A program made the position numbers and the translations under genes. Positions 58,686 to 64,000 of a stretch of 64,000 nt of DNA are shown here, one piece after another (position 1 is the first letter of the stretch; the number at the start of each line of letters is the position of its first letter). The DNA comes from Fagopyrum homotropicum (taxonomy: Eukaryota > Streptophyta > Magnoliopsida > Caryophyllales > Polygonaceae): contig BSWB01000003.1 of assembly GCA_033239125.1 (NCBI GenBank), positions 32,131,001-32,195,000 of the forward strand, given 5' to 3'. The notes under the pieces were generated by a model, which had not been told where the DNA came from, did no database searches, and saw only the letters and a list, made by a program, of their open reading frames with translations.

Positions 58686-61112
58686 TGTAATAACCGGAAT
58701 ATTTTTGTTCCGATTATTTTCAAGTTAAACCGGATTTATATCAGTTTTGGACTTTTCTTCGTTGCCTTAACTTTTTAGGGGATTTTGAACTCATGTTTTC
58801 TTCGATGTTTTTATTATTTTATGCGATGTTTTTACTCACATAAATTACCCGGAACCGATCTACCTCTTCTTATCCATCAATAGAGTTAGATCCTTTAAGT
58901 TAAAGCTTTTGGGCCCAATAAGCTTGCCATCCGGGTCCGTTAAGCTTGTCAGCTGGCCCACTTCATTGCTGATTGTATGACAGCAGTTATTCTCCTCCTT
59001 GCTCTTACGGGAAGCCTAACCCTATCAGCCTCCTACAGTTGCCGTACGTCAAACCTCTCCTCTCGTTCACGCTACCCATGTCGCTCTCTCTCCCCCTCGA
59101 TGTTGCAGCCGTCCATGTGCAGTAGCAACAACTGAGCCTTCCTCTCCGTCGACATTAGCAACACCGCTACCGCTCCTTCCTGCACGCATCGCCACAACAA
59201 CCGGCCCCTGGATACAACAACAAACTCCTTCCATTTCCTACATGTTGTCGGCATTCTCAGTGCATGGACGTCCTCTTCCCGGAACCAGCAAGGCGGCACA
59301 AATTTCTCCTTCCTTCTACACGGGAGCGACTCAGCGGGAGACCTCTCCCTTGTTGCTGCAACCGCCAAGAGACGCAGCTGCAAGTGCGTTGCGTGGGGAG
59401 ATCGCAACCCTAGTTCACAACCGCGTTTCTCACTGTCGGATCGCAACAACAACCCTAAACCGGGGGCGGGCTCAGGACCGCAGGTGCGGCGTGTCCCAGC
59501 CGGGGGGCGGCAGTTCCTTGGGCCGCAGGTGTGCATCCCTCATGCCACTGGGGTGCTTTTGTGACTGGATCCCGTCTTTGTCTTTGCTTCCGTACACGTG
59601 AGCACATCAAGTCTCTCACGTCCGGTAAGGACCTCAACCCTCTTCCTTACATTACCCTCTTTGTGTTGTGCTGATGAGAAAACCCATCTATGTCTTTAGA
59701 CCTCCATAACAACCATGGAAGATGACTAGAAGAGCTATTACATTTCTGAGTTTTCAGAGTTGACGAGCAGTCAACTTCAGATCCATATTTGAGTAAGTTA
59801 TACTCCTCCTTTGCTGCTGAATTTTGGATATGTTGTAGTCAGTAGTACATAGTAGATTATACTAAAATTTGGGAAGAATCGAAGTTACGGTTTGAGAGTT
59901 ATGATGTTCCAAAGTTGACGCCTCAAGCCGTTTTTATAAATGTGCTGAGTGTTGGGAAAAACAGCAGATGATGCTGTTTTGTGAGATGATTTTGAATAAG
60001 CTCTTGATCTCCGTTGGGCTTGAATTTTGGATATGATATAGTTGACATATTGTTGTAGCACATATTAAAATTTGGGAGGAATCCAGCGAGTGGTTTGAAA
60101 TTTATGATTTTTCAAAGATTGGGTCGTAAATAGTTTTTCTGTTGTGCTGAAATTTCTAAGTGTTGAGGAAAGGTGCTTGTGATGCAGTTTTCTGAGATAG
60201 TTTTAAATAGGCTTTTGATCTACTTTGCTGATGAATTTTGGATATATTATAGATAAGATTTCATAGTAGAACATATTAAAATTTGAGAGGAATCCGAGTT
60301 GCAGTTTAAGAGTTATGGCGTCCCAAAGTAGATACCTTGAGCTGTTTTTCCAGTATTGATTTTGACTAAGTATAGGAACATTGTAGTGTAGTAGCCAACT
60401 TTAAGGAGTTTTATAGAAGGGATAGTTGAACAGTTTTAGAAAATTCTTGCTCCTATGAGTATATTAGATATCATAGATAATTTAGAGATTTATTTTAGAA
60501 TTTTTATAAATTTATTTTAATTTCGTATTTGAAGCTGTAGTTGGACCTTAGTGATTTTTCGGGAAATAGAAAAGTGGGTAGTTTCTCTAGTTGTTACCTA
60601 AAATCATCCTAGAGAGTAGAATATGGTTAGTTAGCATCAAATAAGAATTTAAGTACGTATTCCGGGTTTTTGAAAGTTCCGGGACCAAGGGTAAAACAGT
60701 CATTTTACCATAAATTGGTACTGTATTAAATTCTGTTCTAATAGGATCTACTACCTTATAAGTCTTAGCTTCTAATTACCTAGAAAGTGTGCTGACACAC
60801 TTGCCTCCTTTGACAGGCAACCGAGTTATACAATTACAGATTGAGTTGTGATTAAGAGAGTCAAGATCTGATTCAGGTAAGTCCACGGACTTACTTAGTT
60901 GGCTTCTTGTATGAGTGTAATGTGTATGAGTGGTGTTTGTTAGTTATGATGAACAACGAAACCGGATTAGGCCGACTTTATTATTTACGTAATTGACCCA
61001 AGTTTATGATAACGAGTCGTGACATCATTTGCCTAGCTCTTGCGAGAATCTAGGAGGTTCCATGCGACCAGCCCATTTAGGTAGACGGTCAGATGCATTA
61101 GTACCATTCCGC
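58686..61112 (+). repeat. 3' LTR of the outer element, interrupted
   Basis: It aligns to 42572-44889 of the 5' LTR and stops abruptly at 'accattccgc' where a new LTR begins. Hairpin/splice-donor motif at 60875-60898. About 500 bp of LTR end are displaced beyond the window. Confidence 0.85.
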
Positions 61113-64000
61113 TGTAACGCCCCAATTTTAGGTGTGTTTACGATATTTATTTTTATGATTTTTACCGATATTTTATTAGCTTGTATATTTTATTAAAGTA
61201 TTTTTCGTAGAAAATTATATTTCTACGAGTATATTCATATATATATATATATACATATTTCTTTGATTCATATTTTTATTTCCGTAAATTATTTTACGGA
61301 AAAGTCAGATAATTTTCGGAATTCGGAAATCCCGTTCCGAACGCTTTCGATCGAGTATTTTATTTTTTCATTTTCTTTGTTCTACTTTTTTTTATTTCTT
61401 CCCTACCTCTTTCCTTCCATCTTGGCATTTTAGCCTGCGCAGTCCAGCTCAAGAAAGGAGCCATAGCTGCCGCCCAAGCTATCTGGTCCTGGTTGTCTAG
61501 CTTGTCCCGACCTGCTGCATCGACCCCTCGCTCTCCCCAAACTGCTCCACTTGACCCTTCGTTGCTTCCCTTCACACGTAGATGCACGACAACCCCATTC
61601 CCCTTCTCTGCTTTTTGGAGCCAAACGTTTCAGCTCTCTCTATTTGCCTTCATCTCTCAAAAGCAACATCATCCATCTCCCTTCTCTCCCTCACGCATCT
61701 CATGTCTGATTTCCTTGCAGTCCCTCATAACAGCCTTTATCTTCTTCCTCCTACAACAAGCAGTGGCAGTCTCCTTTCCACCTCCTTCGATGATCTCTCT
61801 CGCCCCTTTCTCGGGTTTCCTCGATCTTCAGTTGTAGCAATTGGGGAGGACCTCACCGGAGAAACACCTGGAGACGCCGCCGGGCGAAGCCTCCACCTCG
61901 GAGCCACCACTGCCACCGGAGCATTGCTTGGGGTATTTGTTGCCTCCAGCCTCCTCGCGTCTCTACAACTCCACCCGGATCTGCAATCGTTGAAGAAACC
62001 CTGCCGTCTTCACCTTCTACCGCCGGAAACAGCTCCCCGCCGCCTGCATCGTCGTCGCCTTCGAGGTGCACCGCTGAGGACTTGCTGCCGGAGCCAACCT
62101 TGGCCGAAGCCACACCACCAGGAGCCTGTGTCCTCCCTGCACCGCCGCCACCTTCATCTGATGGTTGAGCGGGTTGTGAAAACCTAATTTCCCTAATTTA
62201 AATAGGCCCCCTTAATTTGTTATAATTACAATTTGTGACCCCCTGTTTTGTATTTGCATATTTTACCCATGTTTTTGGAAATGAACTATTATACCCCGGC
62301 CTGCAGAATTATTTACATGGAATGACCCATATTTTATATTGCAAATTATAACCCAACTTTGTGCAAATTATCTTTTATGCCCTAGTTGGATTAATTTCGG
62401 ATTATGACCCAAGGATTTAATTGCGGTTTATGACCAAGTTTTTTAAAATTGTATAAATTACCCGGAAAGTGTTTTTAAGATTTTGAACTCGGATTTGAAC
62501 TACAGGGGTTATTCTTATAGCTTTTATATTCTATGTTGTATGTCCAAATTTAGCATTATGCTAAATTTGTTTAGTTTGATGCTAGGTTCGGAAGCACCCG
62601 TTTAAGGCCAATGAATCCATATCGACATCCATAGATCGTCTTCCGTCTTTTGACGTCACGTGAGTACCCTCTTCCTCGAGATTATGATCTTACTCGATTT
62701 AGTTATGTCTAGTATTAGTATCATGATTGGTTGGATCTAGCATAACTTAGAGTGAATACCAAGTAGTGGTTATGGAACTTAGGTGAGTTTCGAGGATTTG
62801 ATATTGTTTGATGGATTGATGTTGTTTCTAAGCTTGAGGTGTTGGTTATCTTGTGAGGTTGTTATAAGGCTTTAAGTTATATGGTTGATCTTGTGAGCGT
62901 TTTGAGGCTCGCGGTGGGGTTGTATGATCTTGTGGGATTTTGGATTTTAGGTTTGGCTTATCATAGTTGCGTTGTGAGTTATGATCTTGCGAGATCCGAA
63001 GGTTTAGAAGTCTTAGGACTTCTAGCTTTTGTTGAGTGTGATGTGAGCACGAGGGATTCTAGGATGCGGTCCTAGAATTGAGTGTCAAATGGTCTTGCGT
63101 AGATCATTTGTATTGAAGTCTTAAACTTCTATTGTGAGTGGGTTGGTGTTGATATAGTTTTCTTCTTGTGAGCAGGTTATGTGCTTCCTCCCCTAAGGAA
63201 GCAAGAGTGTTGTGAGTTGAGTGTGGTGACGAGGTAAGTCTCCGGACTTACTTAGCTTGTATTATTTGTATTAGCATTATTGTGCGTTGGGTGGTGTGTG
63301 TTTATTATTTTACTGTTTATAACAACTAAACCGGAAATAGGATTACCGACCTTTATATTATTTGGCCCAAGTGTATGATAACGGGCGGTGACATCACTGC
63401 CTGGCTCCCCGTGAGAGCTAGGGGGATCTCGGCAACTGGCCCGTGCTGGTTAGACGGTCGGAGGCATCCGACCGTTCCATTGCCGGAAGAAGGGACCGAG
63501 GCGAGTTTCGGAGGATTCTCGTGTCACAAAAGAAGTTGAACTAGAACGGAATATGACTTAATAAATAAAGATAATAAACCGGATTTGTGTGCTTTGAGTA
63601 TGTTGTGTGACTATGTTGAATTAATTGTGTTTGTGCCTTTCCCTTTAATTCTAATGCTTCGAATATTAGCTAACGGTTTTATACCGATTGTTGTAGATTG
63701 CCTTGCAGGTTAGGAAAGCGGCCGAGAGATCCGGAAGAGTGGGCAACCGGGATTCCGTACATTTTAGGAGTGGGTTTTGGTTGGAGTCGGGTTGTGTTTT
63801 ATTCTTCGTTTATTATGTTGGTATGCCGTGTGTATGGCGTTTTGATCTTTGGTGTTGATTATCGGCTGAAGTCTTTTGTTGTTTTCCTTCAGGTTTCTTA
63901 TCATTTGCATTAAAAGGAATTTTGGTTTTGCCTTTATTTGTGCCATGTTGAAAGATCCGGTGAAATTGTTGTCAAGCTAAGGGTCGGGACCCATTGTGAG
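61113..64000 (+). mobile_element. LTR of a third Ty3 element, running off the window
   Basis: It begins TGTAACGCCCC inside the outer 3' LTR and continues to the last base, which lies in the 'cgggacccattgtgag' block found about 40-50 bp before the end of related LTRs. At least 2,888 bp. Motif at 63232-63256, 'gtgtatgataacgggcgg' near 63371, TTAGCTAACGG near 63666. 61430-62190 is C-rich with overlapping frames, the longest 201 codons, treated as leader sequence rather than a gene. Confidence 0.8.

Larger units (their letters stand above)
42572..61112 (+). mobile_element. Outer Ty3/gypsy element, interrupted twice
   Basis: The 5' LTR (42572-45385), primer-binding site (45389-45400), a 5' stub (45386-45643), decayed polyprotein sequence (54911-58500), polypurine tract and 3' LTR (58686-61112) form one plus-strand element once the nested copy 45644-54905 is removed. 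The two LTRs differ visibly more than those of the nested element, including a block near 59430-59570 that has no counterpart in the 5' LTR. This fits an older insertion. The end of the 3' LTR is displaced by a third element at 61113. Confidence 0.85.

Noticed and set aside
61582..62187. 201-codon frame with Leu/Ser/Pro-rich composition
   Set aside because: Inside the third Ty3 LTR; C-rich leader sequence with frames on both strands and no recognisable domain.

Overview
The window is nuclear DNA of a flowering plant, probably a eudicot. It has compact multi-exon genes with short AT-rich introns, set in a much larger mass of LTR retrotransposons, LINEs and DNA-transposon derivatives. I cannot name the species. 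Only three loci look like intact host genes: a WD40-repeat gene resembling AMBRA1 (16402-21866, +, 14 exons, 765 aa), a small acidic protein of the SMAP1 family (24150-24332, +, 60 aa), and the free-standing cytosolic-type prolyl-tRNA synthetase (38930-34508, -, 11 coding exons, 509 aa). All exon sums were checked for reading frame. No tRNA, rRNA or CRISPR array was seen.

Layout. 1-15600 is repeat-rich: two direct copies of a truncated Ty1/copia 3' end (268-1171 and 12428-13331), a small copia-type LTR with a primer-binding site (1274-1530), two antisense Ty3-family LTRs (2368-4251, and 8894-11951 as a solo LTR with a 5-bp target duplication), and several MITEs (5647-5938 PIF/Harbinger-like, 14224-14711, 14882-15567 Mutator-like). 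15978-22600 is the WD40 gene with its promoter and 3' UTR, followed by a hAT-like MITE (22653-23233) and a LINE reverse-transcriptase scrap (23545-23900). SMAP1 lies at 24150. Directly downstream, a LINE on the minus strand (24778-33716) is flanked by a perfect 14-bp target duplication and is itself split by a 3.56-kb DNA element (27526-31082). That element carries a plant-mobile-domain (PMD) gene with one in-frame stop. A 5'-truncated LINE tail (33878-34214) and then ProRS follow.

40614-42336 holds the 5' half of a decayed DUF1985-type gene. It is cut off by a nested stack of Ty3/gypsy elements that fills the rest of the window. The outer element (5' LTR 42572-45385, 3' LTR 58686-61112, + strand) was invaded by a minus-strand element (45644-54905) with 2.13-kb LTRs and a perfect TATTT duplication. 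The outer 3' LTR was later hit by a third element, whose LTR begins at 61113 and runs off the window.

The most unusual signals are four. First, the PMD-bearing DNA element has extreme GC-rich hairpin ends and a TATA-like box in a hairpin loop. Second, a stem-loop containing a consensus 5' splice site is conserved in all seven Ty3-family LTRs despite divergence elsewhere. Third, the inner Ty3 element has about 98.5% identical LTRs but wrecked coding capacity, which suggests a defective lineage mobilised in trans. Fourth, several perfect palindromes and hairpins occur, including one with a G-box at its centre near the ProRS gene.
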